Of a DNA stretch of 47,025 bases, positions 1-8,009 are shown in pieces. The position numbers were made by a program, and so were the translations under genes. The DNA is from Planctomycetota bacterium (GTDB lineage: Bacteria > Planctomycetota > Phycisphaerae > Phycisphaerales > SM1A02), in NCBI GenBank assembly GCA_022562915.1, contig JADFOJ010000017.1, positions 1-47,025 on the forward strand, given 5' to 3'. The first letter of the stretch is position 1; the number at the start of each line of letters is the position of its first letter. Under the pieces are notes generated by a model, which saw nothing but the letters and a program-made list of their open reading frames with translations, was not told the DNA's origin and searched no databases.

Positions 1-756
1 CTTCTCAGCAGCGGGCTCCGAGACGGCCGGCGTGGCCGGCGCGACAACCGTGCGGCGCCCGCCACCACCACCGCCGCGACCACCGCCGCCACCGCGACCA
101 CCGCCACCGCCGCGGCCACCACCACCACGACCACCGCGACCGCGGCGTCCACCGCGCGCCGCCGCGTCGGCCTTGGACGTGGGCGCCTCGATGGCGATCA
201 CCGTGCGAGGCGGACCCTTGATGGCCATGAACGCGTTGCCTCTCCTGATTGCCGCCTCCACTTCCGTCTCTCCGAGATCGACGCCTCGCAGCGCGGCGAT
301 GCTCTCCTTGGAGCGAAGCTGCTCGAGACCGTTGACCACGGCCTTGACCAGGTTCTTGGGGTTGTTGGATCCATAGGACTTGGTGAGGCAGTCCTGGATG
401 CCGAGGACCTCCAGCGGAGCCCGAACCGCCGCGCCGGCAATGATGCCCGCACCGGGCGCAGCGGGCAGCAGCCGCACCTCGCACGCGCCGAAGCGTCCGG
501 TGACCATGTGCGGGATCGTGCGACCCAGCAGCGGGTACGATCGCATTTTCCGGCGTGCTTCCTTCTGCGCCTTCTCGATGGCGGGCGGCACCTGGTTCGC
601 CTTGCCGTAGCCGATGCCGAGGCGCCCGGCACGATCGCCGACCACCACCAGCGACGCAAAGCTGAAGCGGCGACCTCCCTTGACCGTCGCCGCGGTGCGG
701 TAGACGCCCACCGTGGTCGATTCGAGTGCAGATGCTTCGTCGATGACTTCTCTCAT
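1..756 (-). CDS. rpsE: 30S ribosomal protein S5, partial, with Gly/Arg-rich tail
   Basis: S5 sits in the small ribosomal subunit near the mRNA entry/decoding region. Residues 1 to about 165 match the family, including the Gly-rich RNA-binding loop at residues 39-58. The ATG at 756-754 follows an AGAGGGA Shine-Dalgarno. S5 proteins are usually about 165 residues; here the frame stays open for 252 codons to the window edge. Residues about 201-235 are almost only Gly and Arg in R-G5 type units, followed by an Ala/Pro/Val-rich stretch. It lies 10 bases after rplR in the spc part of the operon. The true C-terminus is outside the window. The core assignment is secure; a role for the tail is unknown. 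Confidence 0.96.
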   Translation of the reverse strand, partial: MREVIDEASALESTTVGVYRTAATVKGGRRFSFASLVVVGDRAGRLGIGYGKANQVPPAIEKAQKEARRKMRSYPLLGRTIPHMVTGRFGACEVRLLPAAPGAGIIAGAAVRAPLEVLGIQDCLTKSYGSNNPKNLVKAVVNGLEQLRSKESIAALRGVDLGETEVEAAIRRGNAFMAIKGPPRTVIAIEAPTSKADAAARGGRRGRGGRGGGGRGGGGGRGGGGGRGGGGGGRRTVVAPATPAVSEPAAEK

Positions 757-766
757 GTGTCCCTCT

Positions 767-1129
767 TTAGAACTTCAGTCCGGCTTCCCGGGCGGCATCG
801 GCCAGGGCCTTGATCCGCCCGTGGTACTTTCTCCCGCCGCGGTCAAAGACCACGCGGTCAATACCGGCCTCTTTCGCCCGCTCGGCAACCCTTCGTCCAA
901 CGGCCGCAGCCGCGGCGCAGGTGCCGCCAGGGGTGACCTTGTCTTTCCGGTCGCCGGTCGAGGCGGCGGCGATGGTCCGGCCCGACAGGTCGTCGATGAC
1001 CTGGGCATAGATGTGCTGCAGGCTCCGGTACACCGCCAGCCGTGGCCGCGCCGGCACGCCGACAATGGTCTTGCGGATCCCCCTGCGACGCCGGCTTCGT
1101 CGTGTTGTCTTCAGTTCGATTCGGCCCAT
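767..1129 (-). CDS. rplR: 50S ribosomal protein L18
   Basis: L18 binds 5S rRNA and anchors it to the central protuberance of the large subunit. The 120-residue product has the normal length, a very basic N-terminus (residues 8-20, mostly Arg/Lys) and the family signature [20 protein letters not shown] around residues 28-47. The start is ATG at 1129. The Shine-Dalgarno AGGAG overlaps the stop codon of the preceding rplF gene (TAGGAGAC), which suggests translational coupling. It lies between rplF and rpsE as in the standard spc order. Nothing unusual is seen. Confidence 0.98.
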   Translation of the reverse strand: MGRIELKTTRRSRRRRGIRKTIVGVPARPRLAVYRSLQHIYAQVIDDLSGRTIAAASTGDRKDKVTPGGTCAAAAAVGRRVAERAKEAGIDRVVFDRGGRKYHGRIKALADAAREAGLKF

Positions 1130-1139
1130 CAATAGTCTC

Positions 1140-1697
1140 CTAGGAACCAAAGACCTTGCCCTGCTTGCGAAGAATGATTTCGTCGGAGTACTTGATGCCC
1201 TTGCCGTTGTAAGGCTCCGGCGGCCGGTTCTTCCGGATCCTGGCGGCGAACTGTCCCACGGCCTGCTTGTCGGCGCCGGAGATCGTGATCGAGTTGCTTT
1301 CCACGACCAGTTCGACCTCCTTGGGAACATCCATCATTCGCGGCTGGCAATAGCCCACGTTGAGCTGGAGCCGGGTACCCTGGAGCTTCGCGGTCCAACC
1401 GACGCCGATGATCTCCAGCTTCTTCACATACCCCGTGGTGACACCGGTAATCATGTTGCTGATGAGCGATCGGGTGAGTCCCCAGTAGGCACGAATCTGC
1501 CCGACACGCATCGAATCGGGCGGGACGGAGCAGATGATCCGGTTCTCGCCCTCGTCCCACGTGACGGCCACCTCCGGGCGGTGCGTCATCGACAGCTTGC
1601 CCTTGGGCCCCTCGACGGACACCGTCCGGCTCTGCGGGTCAATCGTCACACGCACGCCGCTGGGAACACTGATTGGTTTCTTGCCGATCCTGGACAT
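1140..1697 (-). CDS. rplF: 50S ribosomal protein L6
   Basis: L6 is a large-subunit protein near the sarcin-ricin loop and the factor-binding site. The 185-residue product begins [17 protein letters not shown], the standard L6 N-terminus, and has the two repeated L6 domains of the family. An in-frame open stretch continues upstream to 1859, but the conserved start and overlap with rpsH make the ATG at 1697 the right choice. The C-terminal domain contains [20 protein letters not shown] and the conserved [10 protein letters not shown] motif. It lies 14 bases downstream of rpsH and 10 bases upstream of rplR. Confidence 0.98.
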   Translation of the reverse strand: MSRIGKKPISVPSGVRVTIDPQSRTVSVEGPKGKLSMTHRPEVAVTWDEGENRIICSVPPDSMRVGQIRAYWGLTRSLISNMITGVTTGYVKKLEIIGVGWTAKLQGTRLQLNVGYCQPRMMDVPKEVELVVESNSITISGADKQAVGQFAARIRKNRPPEPYNGKGIKYSDEIILRKQGKVFGS

Positions 1698-1711
1698 GAT
1701 GCTGTCTTCTT

Positions 1712-2110
1712 CTAACTGACAATCGCGACGATTTCGCCGCCCACGTTCTCTTCCCGGCAACGACGATCGCTCATCACGCCACGGCTCGTCGTGACGATCG
1801 CAACTCCCATGCCCTGCAAGGGCCGCGGCAACTCTGCCACGCGGCTGTACACGCGGCACCCGACCTTGGAGACGCGATCGATCTGGTGGAGAATCCGTTC
1901 TCCGCGCGGTCCGTACTTGAGCGTGACCCGCAGGATGCCCTGACGACCGTCGTCGATGACGTCGGACTTCGAGATGTATCCCTCCTCGACGAGCACCTTG
2001 GCCACGCCGCGGTTCAACTTGTTGTTCAGGCAGTCGACGACGGGCGCACTGTTGCGTACCGCGTTGCGGATGCGTGTGAGCATGTCGGCGGTGAGATCTT
2101 GCTGAGACAT
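1712..2110 (-). CDS. rpsH: 30S ribosomal protein S8
   Basis: S8 is a primary 16S rRNA-binding protein of the central domain; in enterobacteria it also represses the spc operon by binding its mRNA. The 132-residue product has the family length, the N-terminal TADMLTRIRNAVR motif and the C-terminal GMGVAIVTTSRGVMSDRRCR motif, here with RRCREENVGGE rather than the commoner RKAR. The start is ATG at 2110, 25 bases after rpsN. No S8-type regulatory hairpin could be identified by eye. Confidence 0.98.
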   Translation of the reverse strand: MSQQDLTADMLTRIRNAVRNSAPVVDCLNNKLNRGVAKVLVEEGYISKSDVIDDGRQGILRVTLKYGPRGERILHQIDRVSKVGCRVYSRVAELPRPLQGMGVAIVTTSRGVMSDRRCREENVGGEIVAIVS

Positions 2111-2135
2111 TAAACCTGGGCCCTCATGTCCTGGA

Positions 2136-2321
2136 CTACCAACTCGCCTTGCGCATGCCGGGGATCATGCCTTGCAGCGCAAGCTCCCGAAGCACGATGC
2201 GGCTGATGCCGAACTTCCTGTACACCCCGCGAGCGCGGCCGGTGATCTGGCACCGGTTGCGTTTGCGAGTGGAGAACTTCGGTTCTTTCTTCATCTTGGC
2301 AAAGACGGCTTTGCTGGCCAT
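2136..2321 (-). CDS. rpsN: 30S ribosomal protein S14, short form lacking zinc ligands
   Basis: S14 is an assembly protein of the small-subunit head. The 61-residue length and flanking motifs ([20 protein letters not shown], then [18 protein letters not shown]) are those of the short zinc-type S14. That type normally has two CxxC pairs; here only one of the four cysteines remains (Cys24). The second cysteine is Thr27 and the later pair is Ser/Val in SRIVLRE. It therefore appears to be a zinc-free descendant of the short form rather than the longer (about 100 residue) zinc-free type. The start is ATG at 2321, 20 bases after rplE. Confidence 0.95.
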   Translation of the reverse strand: MASKAVFAKMKKEPKFSTRKRNRCQITGRARGVYRKFGISRIVLRELALQGMIPGMRKASW

Positions 2322-2341
2322 GGCTGATGACTCCGGGTGTC

Positions 2342-2932
2342 TTATTGCTCTTTGCGAACGAACGGCATTCCAAGCTCGGACAGGACGAACTTGCTCATCT
2401 CGCGATTGGAATTCTCGAACACAACGTTGATATTCATGCCGTGCGTAAACGTCACGGTCGACATATTGATCTCCGCCCACACCGCCTGCTCGACGAGACC
2501 CATCGAATAGTTGCCCTGGCGGTCGAAGGAGGTGTCCTTGAGGCCGCGGAAGTCGCGGATGCGCGGGATCGCCAGATTTATCAGGCGATCGAGAAAATGC
2601 CACATTCGATCGCGCCGGAGCGTCACCATGTAGGCTGACGGCGCTCCCTCGCGGACCTTGAAATTGGAGACCGACTTCTTCGCCATGACAAGGACCGGAC
2701 GCTGGCCGGTGATCGTGGTCAGCGTGGCGATGACGGTGTCCCGGACCTCCGGCTTGAGCTTCTGGTTCTCGAGGAATCGACCGATCCCGCAGTTGACGAC
2801 CACCTTGGCCGGGCGCGGCCACTGGTGCATGTTGCGCAGGCCGAAATGCTCGGCCGTTTTGGGGGCGACGGTCTCGTTGTAGAGCTCGGCCAGCCTGGGT
2901 CTCGTGGATGATGTCGTGGATGGTGCGACCAT
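2342..2932 (-). CDS. rplE: 50S ribosomal protein L5
   Basis: L5 binds 5S rRNA and contacts the P-site tRNA elbow. The 196-residue product is somewhat longer than the usual 180 because of a short N-terminal extension ([13 protein letters not shown]). Family motifs include [30 protein letters not shown] and the C-terminal [15 protein letters not shown]. The start is ATG at 2932, 11 bases after rplX. The gene order rplX-rplE-rpsN is the standard one. Confidence 0.98.
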   Translation of the reverse strand: MVAPSTTSSTRPRLAELYNETVAPKTAEHFGLRNMHQWPRPAKVVVNCGIGRFLENQKLKPEVRDTVIATLTTITGQRPVLVMAKKSVSNFKVREGAPSAYMVTLRRDRMWHFLDRLINLAIPRIRDFRGLKDTSFDRQGNYSMGLVEQAVWAEINMSTVTFTHGMNINVVFENSNREMSKFVLSELGMPFVRKEQ

Positions 2933-2943
2933 GGATCGATCCC

Positions 2944-3297
2944 TTACTTCTTCCTTCCGGCGGCGGACGACTTCGGCCCGTGCAGCACGTGCAATTCCTT
3001 GCCCCCGCGCACGGCCACGCGGACCTTGGACCCGTCGTCCCGGGTCTCCCAGCGAACCCGGGTGGGCTTGCCATCGACAACGGGGCTGACGTTGCTGACA
3101 TGGATAGGCATCTCGCTACGGACGATGCCGCCCTGCGGATTGGCCTGCGACGGCTTGAGGTGCCTGGCCCGAACGTTGACGCCCTGCACCACCACGCGGC
3201 ACGCCTTGGTAAGAACGCGCAACACCTCGCCGGTCGCGCCGCGGTCGTTGCCCGCGGTGACGATGACGGTGTCACCCTTGAGAACGTGCCGTGCCAT
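2944..3297 (-). CDS. rplX: 50S ribosomal protein L24
   Basis: L24 is an assembly-initiator protein of the large subunit that binds the 5' domain of 23S rRNA. The 117-residue product opens with [20 protein letters not shown], a typical KOW motif, and ends in a basic tail (residues 108-117). The open frame continues upstream through rplN, but the KOW start is unambiguous. The ATG at 3297 lies one base after the rplN stop codon (TGACATG), so translation is probably coupled. Confidence 0.98.
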   Translation of the reverse strand: MARHVLKGDTVIVTAGNDRGATGEVLRVLTKACRVVVQGVNVRARHLKPSQANPQGGIVRSEMPIHVSNVSPVVDGKPTRVRWETRDDGSKVRVAVRGGKELHVLHGPKSSAAGRKK

Positions 3298-3298
3298 G

Positions 3299-3685
3299 TC
3301 AGACGACCTCCGAAGCCAGTGAAACGATCTTGAGGTAGTTCTTCTCGCGCAACTCGCGAGCCACGGCCCCGAAGATGCGCGTCCCACGCGGATTCCCGTC
3401 GTCACCGATGATCACGCACGCATTCGAGTCGAAGCGAACGTAGGACCCGTCCGCCCGACGAGTGGGGTGCTTGGTCCGGACGATCACCGCCCGGACGATA
3501 TCACCCTTCTTGATGTCCGCGTTCGGAGCGGCCTTCTTCACGGCGCAGGTGATCTTGTCGCCCACACCGGCCGTCCGGCGACTAAGACGGCCGCGGGCCG
3601 TCGAGCCGCCGAGAACCCCGATGACCCCGACAATCTTGGCGCCGCTGTTGTCGGCAACGTTCAGACGTGTTTCCTTCTGGATCAT
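3299..3685 (-). CDS. rplN: 50S ribosomal protein L14
   Basis: L14 lies at the subunit interface and forms bridge contacts with 16S rRNA; it is also where RsfS docks in other bacteria. The 128-residue product begins [17 protein letters not shown], the conserved L14 N-terminus, and carries the motifs [12 protein letters not shown] and [10 protein letters not shown]. Many L14 proteins are 122 residues, so this one is slightly longer: an insertion of a few residues is seen near [18 protein letters not shown]. The start is ATG at 3685, with GAGG spanning the preceding rpsQ stop. Confidence 0.98.
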   Translation of the reverse strand: MIQKETRLNVADNSGAKIVGVIGVLGGSTARGRLSRRTAGVGDKITCAVKKAAPNADIKKGDIVRAVIVRTKHPTRRADGSYVRFDSNACVIIGDDGNPRGTRIFGAVARELREKNYLKIVSLASEVV

Positions 3686-3695
3686 GGCTGTGGCC

Positions 3696-3983
3696 TCAGG
3701 CAGGCGCTCCGGCGGCCGGCTTGACGACCCGCAGCACGATCCAGGACTTCGTCTTGGAGATCGGCCGGCACTCGGCAATCTCGACCTGGTCACCCTTCCT
3801 GGAGACGTTCTGCGCGTCATGAACCTGGAGGATGCTGCGACGGCGCATGTACTTGCCGTACTTCGGGTGTTTCACGGTGAAGCGAACGGCGACGGTGCGG
3901 CTCTTGTCCCGCACGTCGGATTCGACGATCCCGACCCGCCGGGGGCTGCGTTCGGGAACCTTGATGTCCTTCAGATGCGCCAA
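3696..3983 (-). CDS. rpsQ: 30S ribosomal protein S17
   Basis: S17 is a primary 16S rRNA-binding protein with an OB fold. The 95-residue product has the family motifs [19 protein letters not shown] and [19 protein letters not shown]. The only suitable start is a TTG at 3983-3981, preceded by AGGAG with a 6-base spacer; that Shine-Dalgarno overlaps the rpmC stop codon (CCTAGGAG). A TTG start in a highly expressed ribosomal gene is uncommon. The gene lies 9 bases after rpmC. Confidence 0.97.
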   Translation of the reverse strand: MAHLKDIKVPERSPRRVGIVESDVRDKSRTVAVRFTVKHPKYGKYMRRRSILQVHDAQNVSRKGDQVEIAECRPISKTKSWIVLRVVKPAAGAPA

Positions 3984-3992
3984 TGGTGACTC

Positions 3993-4214
3993 CTAGGTTG
4001 TCGTGCCGGAAATCTCTTCCTGCACCTTCCTGCGGCGGGCGTTCTGCTCGGTGAGCAGCCGGGCGACGTCGCGGCGGGTCGAACCGAACTGCGTGGTGTC
4101 CTCGATCTTCTCGGTGACGGCCTGGGTGCGCAGTTCGAATGACCGCTTCCGCAGCCGTACCAGTTCGACGTCGATCTCCTCATCGCTCAGTTTGTGTACT
4201 TCCCTGGCCTTCAT
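3993..4214 (-). CDS. rpmC: 50S ribosomal protein L29
   Basis: L29 lies at the polypeptide exit tunnel, next to L23, where trigger factor and SRP dock. The 73-residue product has the family's two-helix shape (residues 2-30 and 42-68) and the motif KAREVHKLSDEEIDVELVRL. The frame is open 12 codons further upstream, but that part overlaps rplP, and MKAREVHKL fits the family. The ATG at 4214 is two bases after the rplP stop codon. Confidence 0.97.
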   Translation of the reverse strand: MKAREVHKLSDEEIDVELVRLRKRSFELRTQAVTEKIEDTTQFGSTRRDVARLLTEQNARRRKVQEEISGTTT

Positions 4215-4216
4215 GA

Positions 4217-4633
4217 CTACACCGCCAGCCTTCTGCCCACGAACCTGCACCGGACGGGCATCTTGTGCGCGATCCGAGCCATGGCCTGCTTGGCGAGATC
4301 CTCCGGAACGCCTGCGATTTCGTAGAGCATCGTGCCGGGCTTGACGCGGGCGGCCCAGTAACTGGTGTCCGCCTTGCCCTTGCCCATGCGCGTCTCGAGC
4401 GGCTTCTTGGAGACGGGCTTGTCGGGGAAGATCCGGATGTAGACCTTGCCCTGGCGTCGAAGAAAGTGCTGGGCTGCGATCCGGCCCGCTTCGATCTGGC
4501 GGGCGGAGACCCAGTGCGCTTCGATCGACTGGAGACCGTAGTCGCCGAACGCGACGAAGTTGCCGCGGGTGGCGTTCCCGCGCAGCGTCCCTCGCTGCTG
4601 TTTCCTGAACTTGATTCGCTTCGGCATCCGCAT
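4217..4633 (-). CDS. rplP: 50S ribosomal protein L16
   Basis: L16 lies near the A-site tRNA elbow and the peptidyl transferase centre. The 138-residue product has the family length and starts MRMPKRIKFRKQQRG, matching the usual M-x-MPKR start, so the ATG at 4633 is preferred over the internal ATG two codons later. Motifs include QIEAGRIAAQHFLRRQGK, RIFPDKPVSKKPLETRMGKG and the later AMARIAHKMP. It lies 17 bases after rpsC. Confidence 0.98.
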   Translation of the reverse strand: MRMPKRIKFRKQQRGTLRGNATRGNFVAFGDYGLQSIEAHWVSARQIEAGRIAAQHFLRRQGKVYIRIFPDKPVSKKPLETRMGKGKADTSYWAARVKPGTMLYEIAGVPEDLAKQAMARIAHKMPVRCRFVGRRLAV

Positions 4634-4650
4634 GGGGCGTGATCCTTAAC

Positions 4651-5355
4651 TCAGCGTCGACCGCGGACGCGAGCCCTCGCGCCGGCCGCCTTCGAGTCGA
4701 GCTGGTCCTCTTCGCTGTCCGTGTACATTCCCTTGAACACCCATACTTTCACGCCGATCGACCCGTAGGTCGTCAAGCTGGTGACGCACGCGTAGTCCAC
4801 GTTGGCCTGGAGCGTCGAGAGCGGGATCGACCCCAGCCGCGACTGGAACCGGCGCGACATCTCGCCGCCGCCGAGCCGTCCAGACAGTTGGATGCGGGCG
4901 CCCTTGGCACCGGCGTGCATCGCCGCCTCGCACCGCTGCTTGACGAGCCGCCGGAAGTTGGTCCGCTTCTTCATCTGCTCCGCGACGGCCTCGGCAATGA
5001 GCCGGGCGTCGGTGTCGGGGCTCTGAATCTCGATGATCTTCATGGAGACCTTACGGCCCGTGAGCGCCTGGAGGTCGGCGGTGAGCTGGTCGATCTCCTG
5101 CCCCTTGGGGCCGATGACGAGCCCCGGGCGGGCCGTCTTGAGGATGATCGTCAGTTCCTCGCGCGTCCGCTCGATGTGAATGTCGCTCACGGCCGCGAAC
5201 GGCGGCGTCCGGTTCAGACGACGGTCCACGTACGCCCGGATTCGGAAGTCCTCCACGAGCAACTCCGCGAAGAGCGCCTTGGGGGCATACCACCTGGACT
5301 TGTGGCCTTCGGTGATACCGACGCGAAAGCCGAATGGATGAACCTTCTGTCCCAT
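4651..5355 (-). CDS. rpsC: 30S ribosomal protein S3
   Basis: S3 surrounds the mRNA entry tunnel of the small subunit and contributes to helicase activity. The 234-residue product begins MGQKVHPFGFRVGI. It contains a type II KH domain (LTIILKTARPGLVIGPKGQE, residues about 68-87, with the GxxG-type loop GPKG) and the C-terminal S3 domain (GARIQLSGRLGGGEMSR). The start is ATG at 5355, two bases after rplV. The C-terminal 15 residues are Ala/Arg-rich, as is usual. Confidence 0.98.
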   Translation of the reverse strand: MGQKVHPFGFRVGITEGHKSRWYAPKALFAELLVEDFRIRAYVDRRLNRTPPFAAVSDIHIERTREELTIILKTARPGLVIGPKGQEIDQLTADLQALTGRKVSMKIIEIQSPDTDARLIAEAVAEQMKKRTNFRRLVKQRCEAAMHAGAKGARIQLSGRLGGGEMSRRFQSRLGSIPLSTLQANVDYACVTSLTTYGSIGVKVWVFKGMYTDSEEDQLDSKAAGARARVRGRR

Positions 5356-5357
5356 GC

Positions 5358-5690
5358 TCAGGTCCTCTCATCCACGGTGACGTACAGGTGACTGCTGTAC
5401 TTGCAGAACGGGTGCGCCCGGCCTCGATCCTTGGGCCGCCAGCGCTTCGTCCTGGGGCCTTCGTCGACGCGAATCTCGGTGACGAAGAGCGTGTGGACGT
5501 CGGCGTCCTGCTCTTCGGCATTGGCAATGGCGCTTTTCAGAACCGCCTTGAAGTACCACGCCCCGCGAAGCTTCGAGAACTCCAGCGCCGTCAGCGCGTC
5601 GTCGATCTTCCTGCCGCGGATCATGCTCGCCACGAGGCGTGCCTTGCGCGCGGCGATGTGGGCATGTCGATGAATGGCTCGATAGCTCAT
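5358..5690 (-). CDS. rplV: 50S ribosomal protein L22
   Basis: L22 lines the nascent-peptide exit tunnel with its extended beta hairpin. The 110-residue product begins MSYRAIHRHAHIAARKARLV, with the conserved R-x3-RKARLVA type helix, and ends with the hairpin RTKRWRPKDRGRAHPFCKYS, where the usual xRxRGRAxxI sequence is recognisable. The start is ATG at 5690, four bases after rpsS. Nothing unusual apart from Phe-Cys in the hairpin end. Confidence 0.97.
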   Translation of the reverse strand: MSYRAIHRHAHIAARKARLVASMIRGRKIDDALTALEFSKLRGAWYFKAVLKSAIANAEEQDADVHTLFVTEIRVDEGPRTKRWRPKDRGRAHPFCKYSSHLYVTVDERT

Positions 5691-5694
5691 TGGA

Positions 5695-5979
5695 TCAATG
5701 GCGCTGCTTGACGCCTTCCTTCTTGTTGGTGTGCCCGCGGAACATGCGCGTCAAACTGAACTCGCCGAGCTTGTGACCCACCATGTCCTCGGTGCAGAAG
5801 ACGTCGATGAATATCCGGCCGTTGTGCACCTGGAAGGTGTGACCAACGAACTCCGGGACGATCGTGCACGCCCGGGCCCACGTCTTGACGGGCACGTGCC
5901 GCCCGTCTGCGTTGAGCCGCTGAACCTTGCCGTACAGCTTCTCATCAACGAAGGGCCCTTTTTTCAACGATCTGGACAT
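5695..5979 (-). CDS. rpsS: 30S ribosomal protein S19
   Basis: S19 lies in the head of the small subunit and contacts the A-site finger of 23S rRNA. The 94-residue product begins [15 protein letters not shown], the canonical start, and contains [20 protein letters not shown] and the family signature [17 protein letters not shown]. The frame is open far upstream through rplB, but this ATG at 5979 is clearly the start. It lies 26 bases after rplB and four bases before rplV. Confidence 0.98.
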   Translation of the reverse strand: MSRSLKKGPFVDEKLYGKVQRLNADGRHVPVKTWARACTIVPEFVGHTFQVHNGRIFIDVFCTEDMVGHKLGEFSLTRMFRGHTNKKEGVKQRH

Positions 5980-6005
5980 GATTTCACTCCGTGCCGGAAG
6001 CCCGC

Positions 6006-6860
6006 TTACACCTTCAACTGCCCGTAACGCCTGGATTTCCGCCTGCGGATAATCCGACTGTCCGTCGACTTGCCCCGTGTCCGCGTCCGACCGCCCTTGG
6101 ATTTCGTGCCCGACGCGCTCGCCGGCTCGCGACCGCCCTTGGAGCGACCCTCGCCGCCGCCGAGCGGGTGGCAGGCGTGGTCCTTGGCGACGCCGCGAAC
6201 CTTGGGCTTGCGACCCCGCCAGCGGTTCCGGCCCGCCTTGCCAAGCTTGATGTTCTGGTGATCGGTGTTGTCGAGCTGACCGATGGTCGCGCGGCACTCC
6301 AGCGAGACCCGCCGGATTTCCCCCGAAGGCAGCACGATGGTCGCCCACCGGCCCTCCTTGTTGCTCAACCGGGCACCGGACCCGGCCGATCGGCACAGCC
6401 CGCCGCCCTTGCCGGGCTCGAACTCGATGCTGTGCACGGTCAGGCCCGTCGGGATGTGCTTCAGCGGCATGCAGTTGCCCGCCTTGGGCTCGATCGCCGC
6501 GGCGGAACTGAGGATCACTTCGCCGTCGGTCACGCCCCGCGGCGCGAGGATGTACCGCCTTACCCCGTCCTCGTATTGCAGCAGTGCAATGTGGCACGTC
6601 CGGTTGGGGTCGTACTCGATGCCCACGACGGTCGCCGGCATGTCGTCCTTGACGCGGCGGAAGTCGATCAGGCGGTACCTCCGCTTGTGCCCGCCACCGC
6701 GGCCATGGACCGTGACCTTCCCCTGGTTGTTGCGGCCGCCGTGCTTCGGCAGCGCCCGAAGCAGGGACTTCTCAGGCTTCTGCTTCGTCACTTCCGTGTG
6801 AAGGTTCACCGAGGCCTTGCGTCTGCCCGGAGTCGTCGGTTTGTAGAGTCGAAGTCCCAT
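6006..6860 (-). CDS. rplB: 50S ribosomal protein L2 with altered C-terminal signature
   Basis: L2 is essential for subunit association and supports the peptidyl transferase centre. The 284-residue product begins [20 protein letters not shown] and ends in a basic tail. Family motifs include [13 protein letters not shown] and the [17 protein letters not shown] region. In the near-universal signature MNPVDHPHGGGEG the sequence here reads [13 protein letters not shown]. The His equivalent to E. coli His229 is kept, but the preceding residues and the second His differ. The ATG at 6860 is chosen over the upstream in-frame one at 6902. It lies 19 bases after rplW. Confidence 0.97.
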   Translation of the reverse strand: MGLRLYKPTTPGRRKASVNLHTEVTKQKPEKSLLRALPKHGGRNNQGKVTVHGRGGGHKRRYRLIDFRRVKDDMPATVVGIEYDPNRTCHIALLQYEDGVRRYILAPRGVTDGEVILSSAAAIEPKAGNCMPLKHIPTGLTVHSIEFEPGKGGGLCRSAGSGARLSNKEGRWATIVLPSGEIRRVSLECRATIGQLDNTDHQNIKLGKAGRNRWRGRKPKVRGVAKDHACHPLGGGEGRSKGGREPASASGTKSKGGRTRTRGKSTDSRIIRRRKSRRYGQLKV

Positions 6861-6879
6861 GTCGTGCCGGTGAGCCTCT

Positions 6880-7158
6880 CTAGAACAGTTCGATCCGATC
6901 ATCCGGATGGATCTTGACGATCGCCCGCTTGGTCGCCGGCGTCGTGACGTAGCCGTACTTGAACCGACGCACCTTGCCGGGCCGGTTCTGCGTGGCCACG
7001 CTCACGACGCGAACGCCGTACAAGGCCTCGATGGCCTTGCGAATCTGCGGCTTGGTGGCACGGCGATCCACCTGGAACGCGTGCCGGTTCAACTCCGCGG
7101 ACATGTACGTCGATTTCTCCGTGATCAACGGCTTCCGTATGACGCGTGTCGGCTCCAT
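6880..7158 (-). CDS. rplW: 50S ribosomal protein L23
   Basis: L23 sits at the peptide exit site and docks trigger factor and SRP. The 92-residue product begins MEPTRVIRKPLITEKSTYMS and has the L23 motif RRATKPQIRKAIEALYGVRV, where Lys/Arg positions contact 23S rRNA. The open frame extends far upstream, but this start overlaps the rplD stop by one base (TAATG at 7160-7156). That fits translational coupling and the family length. Confidence 0.98.
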   Translation of the reverse strand: MEPTRVIRKPLITEKSTYMSAELNRHAFQVDRRATKPQIRKAIEALYGVRVVSVATQNRPGKVRRFKYGYVTTPATKRAIVKIHPDDRIELF

Positions 7159-7814
7159 TATTCGTCTCCCTTGCCGTCGCCGGAGAACGCCGTTCCGTCG
7201 AGGAACGACTGGAGCGAGGCCTTGTCCGTCACCAGGAAACGGTGATTGAGCAGGTCGAACGCGTTCAGTTGCCGGATCCGGATGGAGTCGACGTCCGGAA
7301 GATTGCGGGCGCTGAGGGCGGCGTTGCGGTTGTCCGGATGCACCGCCAGCAGGCAGGTCCGGTTGATCCCCACGGCGTCGAGCAACTCCTTGAGATCCCT
7401 GGTCCGCGGCGCCTCGAAGTCGAGGTCGGTGAAGCACTTGACCTCGTCGTCGACCAGCTTCGCGAGCAGGGCGTTGCGGTTGGCCAGGCGTCTCATTTTC
7501 CGGGGCATGCGGAGGCGGAACTCCTCCCGTTTCTTCGTCTTGGCGAAGGCAACCCCGCCGCCGCGACGAATGTTGGTGCGGCTCGCGCCGGCCCGGGCAT
7601 TGCCGGTGCCCTTCTGGCGATAGAGCTTGCGCGTCGAACCCTCCACGCCGGAGCGGCCGCGGGTGCGGGCGGAGCCCTGGCGGCGGTTGGCGTGGAACAT
7701 GACGTACGCCTGCTTGAGCAGGTGCGGCCGGACCTCGTCGCCCAGCAGCGCCTCGTCTATGTCGAGCGTCTCGACCTGCTTGCCATTCTTGTCGTAGACA
7801 GGAAGTTTGATCAT
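7158..7814 (-). CDS. rplD: 50S ribosomal protein L4
   Basis: L4 lines the exit tunnel constriction together with L22 and, in enterobacteria, represses the S10 operon. The 218-residue product has the conserved loop GSTRKLYRQKGTGNARAGAS (about residues 58-77), a Gly/Arg-rich tunnel extension RRGGGVAFAKTKKR, and the C-terminal NRHFLVTDKASL-like end (NHRFLVTDKASL). The start is ATG at 7814. An unusual 195-base gap separates it from rplC upstream, while its own stop overlaps the rplW start. Confidence 0.98.
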   Translation of the reverse strand: MIKLPVYDKNGKQVETLDIDEALLGDEVRPHLLKQAYVMFHANRRQGSARTRGRSGVEGSTRKLYRQKGTGNARAGASRTNIRRGGGVAFAKTKKREEFRLRMPRKMRRLANRNALLAKLVDDEVKCFTDLDFEAPRTRDLKELLDAVGINRTCLLAVHPDNRNAALSARNLPDVDSIRIRQLNAFDLLNHRFLVTDKASLQSFLDGTAFSGDGKGDE

Positions 7815-8009
7815 CGTTTCGTACCTGACGGGCCGTCCCGTCTCTGCGCCTCACCCTCCCGATCCGGTGTCCGGGCAGGGATGTTGACTCGGCAACTGCT
7901 GTGATTCAGCTCGGCGTGTCGTGATCGCGCCCTTCCGGGCCTCATCGGGGCCATTGCCCGACCGTCATGCGGCCGTCATCCCTCGGCCCCGGGGTGCGCG
8001 ATCAGCGGC

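Noticed and set aside
61..160. Short-period repeats that could look like a CRISPR or minisatellite
   Set aside because: The periodicity is explained by Gly/Arg codons of the S5 tail in frame; there are no spacers.
2136..3275. A long minus-strand frame that would join parts of L24, L5 and S14
   Set aside because: Only its last 61 codons are S14; the rest is a shadow of rplE and rplX in another frame.
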